From JABDBK01 sp964453575 (GTDB taxonomy: Bacteria; Pseudomonadota; Gammaproteobacteria; DSM-16500): a stretch of DNA of 21,352 nt. The notes beneath the pieces were generated by a model. The model was not told the origin of the DNA, searched no databases, and saw only the letters and a program-made list of their open reading frames with translations. Made by a program: the position numbers and the translations under genes. The stretch spans positions 1 to 21,352 of the forward strand of contig CAYVRW010000036.1 of the NCBI GenBank assembly GCA_964453575.1. Reading direction: 5' to 3'. Positions 13,813 through 21,352 of the stretch are shown here, one piece after another (positions within the stretch are counted from its first letter, which is position 1; each line of letters opens with the position of its first letter).

Positions 13813-14945
13813 TTAATCAATTCACCCGACCATAGTTTTTTTAAGAAATTTTCCCATGGCCAAATATGTATACCATCATTAGTCAATCGCTCCTCAGGGT
13901 CTAAACTAATCACGATACATTTTTGAATAAGTCCTTCTTCTTTAAAAGCGCGAATTCCTTTGAGATGTTTATCTGTTATGAAGTCAGAACCTTTTACTTC
14001 AATGGCTATTTGGTTTCCTATAATAAAATCCACTTCAAAATGAGCGGATGAGCGCCAATATTGCAATGGCAAATCAATAAAATGATACGCGAGAAATGCA
14101 CGTAATTCTAAAGCAATAAAATGTTCGAAAAGACGACCAAACAGTTCTGACTTAAATTCAACACGGCCGCGCCGTGCAAGTGTATTTACAACACCAATAT
14201 CAAATAAAAAATATTTTGTTCGAGTAATCGCTTTGCGTTTATGGGTTGATAAAAATGGTTGGATGGAAAAACCAATGAGTGTGTCATTCAAAATTCCAAA
14301 ATATCCTTCTAATGTGCGCACTGGAACACCGCAATCACTTGAAATATTTGATAAATTGATTTCTTCTCCATTGCATAATGCAACAACTTCCAAAAAACGA
14401 ACAAATCCAGATAAGTTTCTGACTAATGCTTCCGCAGTGATTTCCTCTTGTAAATAAGTTCCTACATAAGCTTTGAGATATTCATGCACGCCATCTTGCC
14501 CATAAAATTCCGGTAATCCTGTTGTATTCAAATAGGTAAGGAGGTCAAAATTTGGAATTTCATGCGATGTTAAGGGCAGCAGCCATGCTTGATAGGCCCG
14601 TCCAGCTAATAAATTGGCACCGCCCTTGCGTAATTTTCTTGCGCTGCTTCCAGTTAGCAAAAATCGCTGCTTACGTTTTACGATGAGACGCTGAACTTCG
14701 TCCAGCAGTATGGGATATTTCTGAATTTCATCGATGACTACTAGTTTATCTGACGTTGTTTCCTGGCCAATCAAAGTCGGATCTCTGACTAATCTTTGAA
14801 AAACAGAGGCATCCAACAAATCATACACTTTTGCTTCAGGGAAGCTTTGTTCAATTAACGTGCTTTTACCTACACCTCGAGGGCCAAGTAAAAAATAACT
14901 TCTTTTTTTCAATAAGTTAATTAAATTTAAACTTCTATGATACAT
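13809..14945 (-). CDS. AAA_14 / DUF4143 family ATPase
   Basis: This 378-residue protein has an N-terminal AAA_14 domain with Walker A GPRGVGKST (21-29), Walker B LVVIDEIQ (68-75) and the sensor-like LLTGSSARKL (97-106). The C-terminal DUF4143 domain (about 165-378) contains a winged-helix-like segment and a nuclease-like core: E304-V-D306 in HFEVDFIIG and E316-V-K318 in IAIEVKGS, spaced as in PD-(D/E)xK folds. These proteins are common accessory genes in bacteria and archaea; their cellular role is not settled. The start at 14945 is preferred over 14969 because AGGA lies five bases upstream and the longer start sits within a hairpin. It lies 64 bases after the second efflux pump gene on the same strand, so operon readthrough is possible. 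Confidence 0.88.
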   Translation of the reverse strand: MYHRSLNLINLLKKRSYFLLGPRGVGKSTLIEQSFPEAKVYDLLDASVFQRLVRDPTLIGQETTSDKLVVIDEIQKYPILLDEVQRLIVKRKQRFLLTGSSARKLRKGGANLLAGRAYQAWLLPLTSHEIPNFDLLTYLNTTGLPEFYGQDGVHEYLKAYVGTYLQEEITAEALVRNLSGFVRFLEVVALCNGEEINLSNISSDCGVPVRTLEGYFGILNDTLIGFSIQPFLSTHKRKAITRTKYFLFDIGVVNTLARRGRVEFKSELFGRLFEHFIALELRAFLAYHFIDLPLQYWRSSAHFEVDFIIGNQIAIEVKGSDFITDKHLKGIRAFKEEGLIQKCIVISLDPEERLTNDGIHIWPWENFLKKLWSGELIK

Positions 14946-14955
14946 ATAATTCCTA

Positions 14956-14982
14956 TTAATCGGCAACATAGTCGCCGATTAA
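14956..14982. promoter_or_regulatory. hairpin upstream of the ATPase gene
   Basis: TTAATCGGC (14956-14964) and its exact complement (14974-14982) form a 9-bp stem with a 9-base loop between the efflux pump stop and the ATPase start. It ends about 10 bases before the ATPase start codon, next to the ribosome-binding site, and contains the alternative upstream ATG. No T-run follows. It could be an operator, a processing or attenuation hairpin, or chance; CGGCAACA from this region also recurs at 14993-15000. Confidence 0.5.
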
Positions 14983-15009
14983 GCATTATATTCGGCAACA
15001 CCTCCGCCG

Positions 15010-18000
15010 TCAATTAGGGCTTAAAACCTCAGTATCTTCAACACTAATTTGCCCGCGATCCTCCGCAAGCAGCATATACATCGCCGGCACCACAAAAAGT
15101 GTAAATAACGTACCAATGGAAATCCCTGTTGCGATGACTAAACCAATGCTAAATCGACTGAGAGCCCCTGCACCTTGTGCTGTGATAAGCGGGATCACGC
15201 CAAGCACCATGGCGGCTGTTGTCATTAAAATAGGACGTAGTCGAATAGACGCGGCCTGTTCAACGGCCTCACGCTTATTTTTTCCTGCTCTTTGTAAATC
15301 ATTGGCAAATTGCACGATAAGTATGCCGTGCTTACTGATTAAACCAATCAAAGTTACAAGACCTACTTCAGTATAAATATTTAATGTTGCACCCCCTATG
15401 CCCATGCTAATAAATATCATGGCGCCGCAAATAGACATAGGCACACTGATTAATACGATAAACGGATCACGAAAACTTTCAAATTGCGCGGCAAGCGATA
15501 AATAAATAATGATAAGTGCAAAAAAGAAAGTGAGCACAAGCGCGCTGCTTTCTTGAATATACTGACGTGATTGTGCGGCATAATCAATGGTATAACCCTG
15601 CGGTAAAATACCTGCCGCAATGGATTTTAGCGTATCTAATGCTTGTCCCATGGTGACATTTGGAAATGCTACCGCAGAAATGGTTGCTGAATTAAGCTGT
15701 TGAAAATGATTGAGTGATTGAGGCATTACCGTTTGTTTAATGTTGGTGAGTGTTGACAAAGGTATAGAATGTCCGTCTGCTGTATTGATGTAATAATTTA
15801 ATATTTGCGAACCGTTTAATCGATTTACTTGCGTGACTTGTGGAATAACCTGATAAGATCTGCCAGAAAAACTAAAATAATTAATATAGCCTTCGCTTAA
15901 TGCAGCAGCGAGTGCATTTCCTACATCTTGCATGGTTAAGCCAAATTCAGATGCCTTATCACGATTAATTTCTATAGTGGCTTGTGCTTTGTCAATCTTC
16001 AAGTCGGGGTCAATATATAAAAAAATCCCTGATTTATGGGCTTCTTCTACTATTTTTTGCACGATAACATCAAGTTCTGCAAAAGGCTGTGTTGTTTGTA
16101 TCACAAATTGTATAGGCAAGCCGCTGCCGCCGCCTGGAAGCGACGGTAATTGGAATGCTGCGATTTTTGCACCGGCAATTTCCTTAAGTTTGTGCTGTAA
16201 ATCAGGTTCAATTTCATTAGTGGTACGTTTGCGTTCATCCCAAGGTTTAAAAAGCATACCACCTATACTTGAATTAAGTCCGCCTTCTCCATCTATCATG
16301 AATGAATGTACCGTTTCAGGATAAGTAAAGAAAATTTTATTGACTAAATTCGAATTTAACTGAGTTTGCTTAAGAGTGGCATTAGGGGCGGTAGTGACTT
16401 GCGTAAGTATAATGCCTTGGTCTTCTTGAGGAGCAAGTTCTGCAGGTGAGCTTATAAAAAGAAAATAATTACTTGCTAAAATAATGATAGCAAACACAAC
16501 AATCACGGATAAATAATTAAGTGAATTATTTAACATGCTGTGGTATTTAACGCGTAATTGATCAAATAGCCTATCGACTGTCTCAACGAACTTATTAGGT
16601 TTGCTGCCATCGTGAGCTGTCAAAAATTTCGAACACATCATGGGTGACAACGTTAATGCGATGACAGCGGATACACCGACTGCGCTCGCAAGTGTAAAAG
16701 CAAACTCGGTAAATAAAGCCCCCGTTAAGCCTGACATAAAACCAATCGGTAAATAAACGGCAATAAGTACCACTGAAATAGCAACAATCGGCCCTGCTAA
16801 TTCTCTTGTACCTTGAATGGCGGCATCAAGAGGTTTCATGCCTTCTTCGATGTGCCTATGGATGTTTTCCACAATAATAATGGCATCGTCGACGACTAAT
16901 CCTATCGCTAATACCAGTGCTAGCAACGTCAATAAATTAATGGAATATCCTAACAAAAGCATAAATAAAAACGTACCAATTAACGAAAGCGGCATGGCGA
17001 TAACAGGGATAATGACAGATCTTACTGATCCTAAAAATATAAAAATAACGGCTGTGACAATTAATAATGCCTCAACAAGTGAGGTAATTACTTCATGAAT
17101 GGATGAATCAACATAAGCTGATGCGTCATAAACGATTTTTGATTCTAACCCTTGCGGCAATTGATTATTAATGTCAGGTAATACTTTTTTGATGTCATTA
17201 ATGACAGTTAACAAGTTGGCAGAGGGCTGCACTTTGATGCCAATGTACACGGCTGGGTTGCCATCAAATTGGACGGCAGTATTATAATTTTCTGCACCCA
17301 TGGAAATTCTGCTGACATCGCCTAAACGAATAATGGCACCGTTTTCTGATTTGATGACCAGATTACGGAATTCATCTTCAGTGGACAACCCAGTTGCTGC
17401 GGTTAAATTCATCGTGATCATATTGCCTTTGGTACGTCCAACTGCTGAAATAAAATCATTGGCAGCTAATTTAGCCGCAATATCTGTTGGCGTAAGTTTG
17501 TAACCTGCCAATTTTTCAGGGTCTAACCAGGCGCGCATGGCAAATAGACGTTCGCCAAGTACTTCGGCAAGTTGTACGCCATTGACGGATTGCAATTTGG
17601 GTTGCACATTTCGCACTAGATAATCGGTGATTTTGTTTTCGGGTAATACTTTGCTATAAAATCCTATGTACATGACATCAATCGTTTGACCTATCTCAAT
17701 GGTAATAACAGGTTGTTGGGATTCTTTAGGTAACTTGTTAAGTACCGCATTGACTTTGGTGTTGATATCAGCAAGTGCTTTGCTAGGGTCATAATTTAAT
17801 AGGAGATTGGCTTTAATGGTGCTTTGACTTTGTATGCTGCTTGAAGTCATGTAATCAATACCGCTTGCTTGTGCGATCGAATTTTCCATGGGTGTGGTAA
17901 TGAATCCTGCAATCAGCTCGGGGTCTGCGCCGGTATAAACAGTTGATACGGTGATAACAGCATTTTGCGTGAAAGGATATTCTAAAACAGGCAGCGAACC

Positions 18001-18087
18001 TGCAGCTCTTAAGCCTAATGCCAAAATAAAAAGACTAACTACCGTTGCAAGAACTGGGCGTTTTATAAAAATATCCGTAAAGTGCAT
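15010..18087 (-). CDS. RND (HAE1-family) efflux pump, inner-membrane permease, second system
   Basis: This 1025-residue RND permease is distinct from the one at 5327-8440. The N-terminus (MHFTDIFIKRPVLATVVSLF) enters the first helix. The proton-relay Asp pair is D400-D401 in VVDDAIIIVENIHRH, and the partner Lys lies in LIGLISKHGILIVQFAN. RLRPILMTTAAMVLG follows near the end. Its first loop sequences (VITVSTVYTGADPELIAGFITTPMENSIAQASGIDYMTSS) place it in the multidrug HAE1 group; the exact substrate cannot be read from sequence. The start codon overlaps the adaptor stop as TAATG, indicating coupled translation. With the adaptor and lipoprotein it makes a full tripartite pump spanning both membranes. 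Confidence 0.96.
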   Translation of the reverse strand: MHFTDIFIKRPVLATVVSLFILALGLRAAGSLPVLEYPFTQNAVITVSTVYTGADPELIAGFITTPMENSIAQASGIDYMTSSSIQSQSTIKANLLLNYDPSKALADINTKVNAVLNKLPKESQQPVITIEIGQTIDVMYIGFYSKVLPENKITDYLVRNVQPKLQSVNGVQLAEVLGERLFAMRAWLDPEKLAGYKLTPTDIAAKLAANDFISAVGRTKGNMITMNLTAATGLSTEDEFRNLVIKSENGAIIRLGDVSRISMGAENYNTAVQFDGNPAVYIGIKVQPSANLLTVINDIKKVLPDINNQLPQGLESKIVYDASAYVDSSIHEVITSLVEALLIVTAVIFIFLGSVRSVIIPVIAMPLSLIGTFLFMLLLGYSINLLTLLALVLAIGLVVDDAIIIVENIHRHIEEGMKPLDAAIQGTRELAGPIVAISVVLIAVYLPIGFMSGLTGALFTEFAFTLASAVGVSAVIALTLSPMMCSKFLTAHDGSKPNKFVETVDRLFDQLRVKYHSMLNNSLNYLSVIVVFAIIILASNYFLFISSPAELAPQEDQGIILTQVTTAPNATLKQTQLNSNLVNKIFFTYPETVHSFMIDGEGGLNSSIGGMLFKPWDERKRTTNEIEPDLQHKLKEIAGAKIAAFQLPSLPGGGSGLPIQFVIQTTQPFAELDVIVQKIVEEAHKSGIFLYIDPDLKIDKAQATIEINRDKASEFGLTMQDVGNALAAALSEGYINYFSFSGRSYQVIPQVTQVNRLNGSQILNYYINTADGHSIPLSTLTNIKQTVMPQSLNHFQQLNSATISAVAFPNVTMGQALDTLKSIAAGILPQGYTIDYAAQSRQYIQESSALVLTFFFALIIIYLSLAAQFESFRDPFIVLISVPMSICGAMIFISMGIGGATLNIYTEVGLVTLIGLISKHGILIVQFANDLQRAGKNKREAVEQAASIRLRPILMTTAAMVLGVIPLITAQGAGALSRFSIGLVIATGISIGTLFTLFVVPAMYMLLAEDRGQISVEDTEVLSPN

Positions 18088-19235
18088 TACATTTTCCTTC
18101 GTTCGTCATCGATAGGCGTAGGTGCTGGATCATTAGTGGGTTGAACTGTATTGTTGATGGCGACAAGACTGCCATTATTCAGTTTTAACTGTCCGCTGGT
18201 TACGATTTTATCGCCTTCTTTTAATCCTTCAAGTACAGTGATTTGATCACCGCGTCTTTCACCTGTCACGACAAAACGTTGTTTAGCAATGAGCTTATCC
18301 TTGCCTTCTTCATTTTTTCCAGCATTTTCTATGATATAAACAATTTCACCGTAAGGATTAAAGCTTATGGCACTCTGCGGTAAAGTTAAATAAGGCACCG
18401 GTTTACCTGTTTCTATATAAACGGATACAAACATACCGGGTGCGAGTATGACTTGTTGGTTAGGGATAGTTGCTTCGACTTGAACATTACGTACTGCAGG
18501 GTCGACGCCTGGGTCAATGGTTGTGATTTTGCCGATAAATACTTTTTTCGGATGGCTTTGGGTACTTATCGCTGCAAATTGGCCTTTTTTGAGTTGATGC
18601 AATGATTGTTGAGGAATATAAAAATCCACAAAAATGGGGTCAAAGGTTTGAATCATAGTGACTCTGTCACCAGGTGTTAAGTATTGTCCGGGGTAGATAT
18701 TTGATATGCCTAATTGTCCTTTAAAAGGTGCGCGAATGGTTTTCTGTTCGATGATAGCTTCTTGTTGCGCAACTTGTGCATTGGCACTTTCTAAATTAGC
18801 TACATCGGTATCTAAAACTGCTTTACTAATAGCATTAATAGCAAATTGGGCTTTATCACGCAGGTAATTAATGTTGGCAAGTTTTGCATTGGCTTTAAGT
18901 ACATTCAATTGTGCTCTATCTGGATCTAAGTTGAGCTCGGCAAGCAAATCGCCTTTGTTTACCCATGTGCCTGGGGTGAAATAAATAGTTTTCACCATGC
19001 CTGCTAATTGAGTGGTGATATTGACGCCTAATACAGCGCGGGTACTTCCCGATGCTTTAAGTTCCGGCTGCCAGTCAGAAAATTTTACATCCATCGCAGA
19101 AACAGTAACGACAGGAGATGAATGGGTATGCACATATTGAGCAAACATGTATGTTTTGAAAGCCTTAAATCCAAAAATACAGGCAAACAATATGCCCAGT
19201 ATCACTAGCATGATAAGCATTCGATTTTTTTTCAT
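18087..19235 (-). CDS. RND efflux periplasmic adaptor, second system
   Basis: A 382-residue adaptor beginning MKKNRMLIMLVILGILFACIF, a membrane anchor or signal segment. It carries the lipoyl halves (about residues 80-112 ending GTWVNKGDLLAELN, and IRAPFKGQLGIS) around a short helical hairpin, then beta-barrel and membrane-proximal domains ending in VTSGQLKLNNGSLVAINN. The start at 19235 is favoured over 19262 because a near-perfect AAGGAGGT lies 8 bases upstream and because the ATG overlaps the lipoprotein stop as ATGA. Its own stop overlaps the pump start as TAATG. The adaptor links the pump to the outer-membrane channel in the periplasm. The C-terminus is hydrophilic (DDERRKM). Confidence 0.95.
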   Translation of the reverse strand: MKKNRMLIMLVILGILFACIFGFKAFKTYMFAQYVHTHSSPVVTVSAMDVKFSDWQPELKASGSTRAVLGVNITTQLAGMVKTIYFTPGTWVNKGDLLAELNLDPDRAQLNVLKANAKLANINYLRDKAQFAINAISKAVLDTDVANLESANAQVAQQEAIIEQKTIRAPFKGQLGISNIYPGQYLTPGDRVTMIQTFDPIFVDFYIPQQSLHQLKKGQFAAISTQSHPKKVFIGKITTIDPGVDPAVRNVQVEATIPNQQVILAPGMFVSVYIETGKPVPYLTLPQSAISFNPYGEIVYIIENAGKNEEGKDKLIAKQRFVVTGERRGDQITVLEGLKEGDKIVTSGQLKLNNGSLVAINNTVQPTNDPAPTPIDDERRKM

Positions 19236-20713
19236 GCCTCGCACCTCCTTCCGCAATTCCACCAGCCGCCGCCCAAGGCTTGAAACAAAGCAGCCGTATC
19301 AGTATAACGTGCAGCTTCTGCTTGAATGCGGTTAATGACGGTTTGTTGATAGGTTTGTTGGGCGTTTAATAATAAAATATAATTTACCGCCCCTAATTTA
19401 AATTGTTGACGGGTTAAATCTAAATTTTTAGCCGCAGCTAATTCCGCCTGATTTTGTGCTTTCAATTCTTTCGCATCATTTTCAACCGCACGCAAACTGT
19501 CAGCGACATTTTGAAAAGCCGTTAAAACAGTTTGACGATATTGCGCAAATGCTGCATCCATGGCATCAATGGCCGCACGCCGCTGGGCAAGTAACGCTCC
19601 GCCTTGAAATAAGATTTGTGTAGGGTAAATACCGTAAGCCCAGGTATTGCGAAATTTAGAAAATAAATCATTTAATTTATCAGATTGGTAGCCATAATTA
19701 GCATTAATAGGAAATGATGGCAGTAAATTAGCTGTTGCCACACCAATTTGTGCACTGGCTTGGTGTAATAATGCTTCCGATGCCTGAACATCAGGTCGCT
19801 GCTTAATGAGATTTGATGGCACGCTTAAAGGCAATTGTTGGGGCAAGGATAAATCTGCAAGCTTAATGTCAGGAAGATGGCTTTCACTCGGTATGCAGCC
19901 AATCAGCACTGATAAGGCATGTTGCGCTTGCGCTAAACTTTGTTCCAATGGCGGTAACGTGGCTTTGGTTTGTTCCACTAATACTTCTTGTGTTAGGACA
20001 TCAACCTTTGATAGTCCGCCTAAAACAAACTGTTTCTGCATGATATGAAGTTGGTTAGTGTTTAAATCAATTAAATAACGGGTTGCTTTAATTTGAGCTT
20101 TGAGTGAAGCAACATTAATGGCTGTGGTAACAATGTTGGACGTTAAGGTTATTTGTGCTGCAATTAATTCATAGCCTTGATAGTCAACAAGTGCGCGATA
20201 AGCTTCAACTTGCCGTCTTGCTCCGCCAAAAACATCCAAGGTATAAGTAACAAATACTTGAGCAGTCCATAAATTAAATAAGTTGCTGACCGGTGAACCA
20301 AATTGTTGGGCTGAAAATTCGGTGCGTTCATAACCTAGTTGCAGATTAGCAGCAGGCAGTAATAAGGTGCCCCACTGAGACCTTAAATTTTCTTTTGCTT
20401 GACGCAGGGTGGCTTTGGCTGCATCAAGCGTAGGGCTGTGCTGCAATCCTGCTTCGATAAGTTGATTAAGTTCCTTAGAATGATAAAGCGCCCACCAATT
20501 ATCGGGAATATCTTGGCCATAATTAAAATACTGAGTTTTTCCAGATTTTCCCGTCGATGTGCTTGTCGTTTTTTTAGGAAGTGTGCCATGGGTGTAGCTA
20601 TTAGTTTGAGGGCCTCGTGGCGAGTGAAAATCAGGTCCTACCATGCATGCTGTTAGGGCGGCGTAACAACAGGTCATAACAAAAACTTGAAAACCTATCC
20701 TTGTTAAACGCAT
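19232..20713 (-). CDS. outer-membrane efflux lipoprotein (NodT/OprM-like channel)
   Basis: The first gene of the second efflux operon encodes a 493-residue outer-membrane factor. The N-terminus is a lipoprotein signal peptide with lipobox LTAC, so the acylated Cys is residue 23, followed by MVGPDFHSP, the usual start of NodT/OprM-type channels. Two OEP repeats follow, each with long coiled helices (NQLIEAGLQHSPTLDAAKAT; LIKQRPDVQASEALLHQASA in the second half). It should trimerise as a TolC-like tunnel docking on the adaptor. The ATG at 20713 is preceded immediately by an in-frame GTG (20716) that is also possible; the ribosome site (GGA) is weak. The gene ends in an ATGA overlap with the adaptor. 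It may also serve the channel-less efflux pair at 4188-8440. Confidence 0.95.
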   Translation of the reverse strand: MRLTRIGFQVFVMTCCYAALTACMVGPDFHSPRGPQTNSYTHGTLPKKTTSTSTGKSGKTQYFNYGQDIPDNWWALYHSKELNQLIEAGLQHSPTLDAAKATLRQAKENLRSQWGTLLLPAANLQLGYERTEFSAQQFGSPVSNLFNLWTAQVFVTYTLDVFGGARRQVEAYRALVDYQGYELIAAQITLTSNIVTTAINVASLKAQIKATRYLIDLNTNQLHIMQKQFVLGGLSKVDVLTQEVLVEQTKATLPPLEQSLAQAQHALSVLIGCIPSESHLPDIKLADLSLPQQLPLSVPSNLIKQRPDVQASEALLHQASAQIGVATANLLPSFPINANYGYQSDKLNDLFSKFRNTWAYGIYPTQILFQGGALLAQRRAAIDAMDAAFAQYRQTVLTAFQNVADSLRAVENDAKELKAQNQAELAAAKNLDLTRQQFKLGAVNYILLLNAQQTYQQTVINRIQAEAARYTDTAALFQALGGGWWNCGRRCEA

Positions 20714-20735
20714 CACAAGCAGTCCAGCTAGACGA

Positions 20736-20763
20736 TTTATATAGATTTATTCTAGCATGTAAA
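20736..20763 (-). promoter_or_regulatory. promoter candidate of the second efflux operon
   Basis: On the minus strand TTTACA (20763-20758) is separated by 16 bases from TATAAA (20741-20736). Each hexamer matches the sigma70 consensus at five of six positions. The transcript would begin near 20729, about 16 bases before the ATG at 20713. A second -10-like TATGAT lies slightly upstream (20768-20763). Confidence 0.4.
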
Positions 20764-20826
20764 TCATATACCTGCGAATGTTTAGGTCTTGGGTACAAAC
20801 ACCGTATACAAATGATATGGCTAATG

Positions 20827-20832
20827 TATAAT
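20827..20832 (+). promoter_or_regulatory. -10 candidate for the downstream hypothetical gene
   Basis: A perfect TATAAT lies in the AT-rich divergent spacer, about 55 bases before the start at 20888. No good -35 is visible 16-18 bases upstream, so this is tentative. Confidence 0.3.
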
Positions 20833-20887
20833 AATAAAATAATTTATTTATATTTATACAATTATTGACCAATCGAGGATTTTGTAT

Positions 20888-21262
20888 ATGACAAGAAAGT
20901 GCAAGCAGCTTCAGGTTCAACTTCCAGAAGATGCAGGGTCTTATAATCAATGGGGAAATTACATAAATAACGAGTACAAAAGACTTTTTTATAAACATGG
21001 AAATGACTTGTACGCCTGTTGGAATGGTGAATTTCAGGCTGTAACTAATGACTTAAACGATTGTATGCAACCTCGTAAGGGTTTGGTAATCTTACTTGAT
21101 GCCAAAAGTTACCAAAAAGCCTGGGAAAGCGCATCACCTTTTGAACCTAAACCAATAAGAGTAAGTCAATCACCATCGTCTCTTTTTAAAGAAAAAGCGG
21201 CGCGACTTATTTCTAAGCTGGATATTGAGGAAGGGGTGTCTAAATTTATACAATCTTTTTAA
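20888..21262 (+). CDS. hypothetical protein
   Basis: A 124-residue protein that I do not recognise. GAGGA lies 8 bases before the ATG at 20888, a good ribosome site; an upstream TTG at 20882 is too close to that site to be likely. The sequence is soluble-looking, without signal peptide or membrane segment. The first 60 residues are rich in Tyr/Asn and aromatic residues (QWGNYINNEYKRLFYKHGNDLYACWNGEF), the middle has a short hydrophobic strand (GLVILLDAKSY), and the C-terminus is helical and basic (LFKEKAARLISKLDIEEGVSKFI). It stands alone, divergent from the efflux operon and just upstream of a tRNA gene. Lineage-restricted small proteins in such positions are common; no function can be assigned. 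Confidence 0.7.
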   Translation: MTRKCKQLQVQLPEDAGSYNQWGNYINNEYKRLFYKHGNDLYACWNGEFQAVTNDLNDCMQPRKGLVILLDAKSYQKAWESASPFEPKPIRVSQSPSSLFKEKAARLISKLDIEEGVSKFIQSF

Positions 21263-21282
21263 CAGAAATAGAAACCCATATT

Positions 21283-21311
21283 TTGCTTGTATGTGCTAAA
21301 CCTTTTATATA
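21283..21311 (+). promoter_or_regulatory. stable-RNA promoter of the initiator tRNA gene
   Basis: TTGCTT (21283-21288) is followed after 17 bases by TATATA (21306-21311). The following GAATACGCCC includes a GC-rich stretch near the expected start of transcription (about 21318), as is common for tRNA promoters under stringent control. The mature tRNA would begin about 8 bases later. Confidence 0.5.
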
Positions 21312-21325
21312 GAATACGCCCTTAT

Positions 21326-21352
21326 TGCGGGGTGGAGCAGCCTGGTAGCTCG
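21326..21352 (+). tRNA. initiator tRNA-Met (fMet), 5' part only
   Basis: The last 27 bases match the acceptor and D-arm of bacterial initiator tRNA-Met: after the first base, GCGGGGTGGAGCAG followed by CCTGGTAGCTCG is the same as in E. coli tRNA-fMet. The first base is T rather than the C of E. coli. The anticodon lies outside the window, so the identity rests on this 5' half. tRNA-Pro shares the GCAGCCTGGTAGC D-arm style but has a different acceptor stem. Confidence 0.85.

Noticed and set aside
20821..20860. AT-rich inverted repeat (AATAAA...TTTATT) as an operator.
   Set aside because: The arms are six bases of A/T-only sequence in a very AT-rich spacer, so chance is the simpler explanation.
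1..21352. CRISPR array, prophage or intact insertion sequence.
   Set aside because: No regularly spaced repeats, no phage structural genes and no transposase were seen on either strand.

Overview
The window looks like chromosomal DNA from a moderately AT-rich gammaproteobacterium. Fis, MiaB, RsmE, a TraR/DksA-type zinc-finger protein and an initiator tRNA close to the E. coli form all fit that class. A large NAD-glutamate dehydrogenase, two RND efflux systems, an odd protist-like small GTPase and short REP-like palindromes would fit a Legionellales/Coxiella-like host-associated lineage, but that placement is inference; no rRNA or marker phylogeny is available here.

Region 1 (1-2749, minus strand): the visible part of a DUF1704/QEGLA-motif metallopeptidase-like gene, then a compact cluster read leftwards: a thioredoxin-like [2Fe-2S] ferredoxin, rsmE, a TraR/DksA-like zinc-finger protein and fis. 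A near-consensus sigma70 promoter with a C-rich discriminator sits just after rsmE and should drive the two regulators independently. A perfect REP-like hairpin lies between fis and the QEGLA gene.

Region 2 (2831-11844, plus strand): miaB, then an RND efflux pair (periplasmic adaptor and inner-membrane pump, without an outer-membrane partner), then an NAD-glutamate dehydrogenase of the large bacterial family that is about 450-500 residues shorter at its N-terminus than usual. Two further copies of the REP-like element lie in the efflux genes. One sits between the adaptor stop and the pump start; the other encodes the last 13 residues of the pump.

Region 3 (11845-14990): an accessory patch. 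It holds a 72-base imperfect palindrome, a CopG/RHH antitoxin-like gene with a 13-bp-arm operator-like palindrome and no toxin beside it, a pair of short similar direct sequences bracketing that gene, a small P-loop GTPase with a degenerate G3 motif and its own extended -10 promoter, a possible 54-codon ORF, and an AAA_14/DUF4143 ATPase.

Region 4 (15010-20763, minus strand): a complete tripartite RND efflux operon in the order outer-membrane lipoprotein, adaptor, pump, with stop/start overlaps at both junctions. Upstream and divergent is an unrecognised 124-residue protein, followed by the first 27 bases of an initiator tRNA-Met gene with its promoter.

The window is mainly housekeeping RNA modification, growth-phase regulation, amino-acid catabolism and drug/solute export, with one small accessory insertion zone. 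I did not find a convincing new multi-gene system. The best leads are the GTPase, the short dehydrogenase, the orphan antitoxin locus with its flanking repeats, and REP-like elements placed inside operons and coding sequence.
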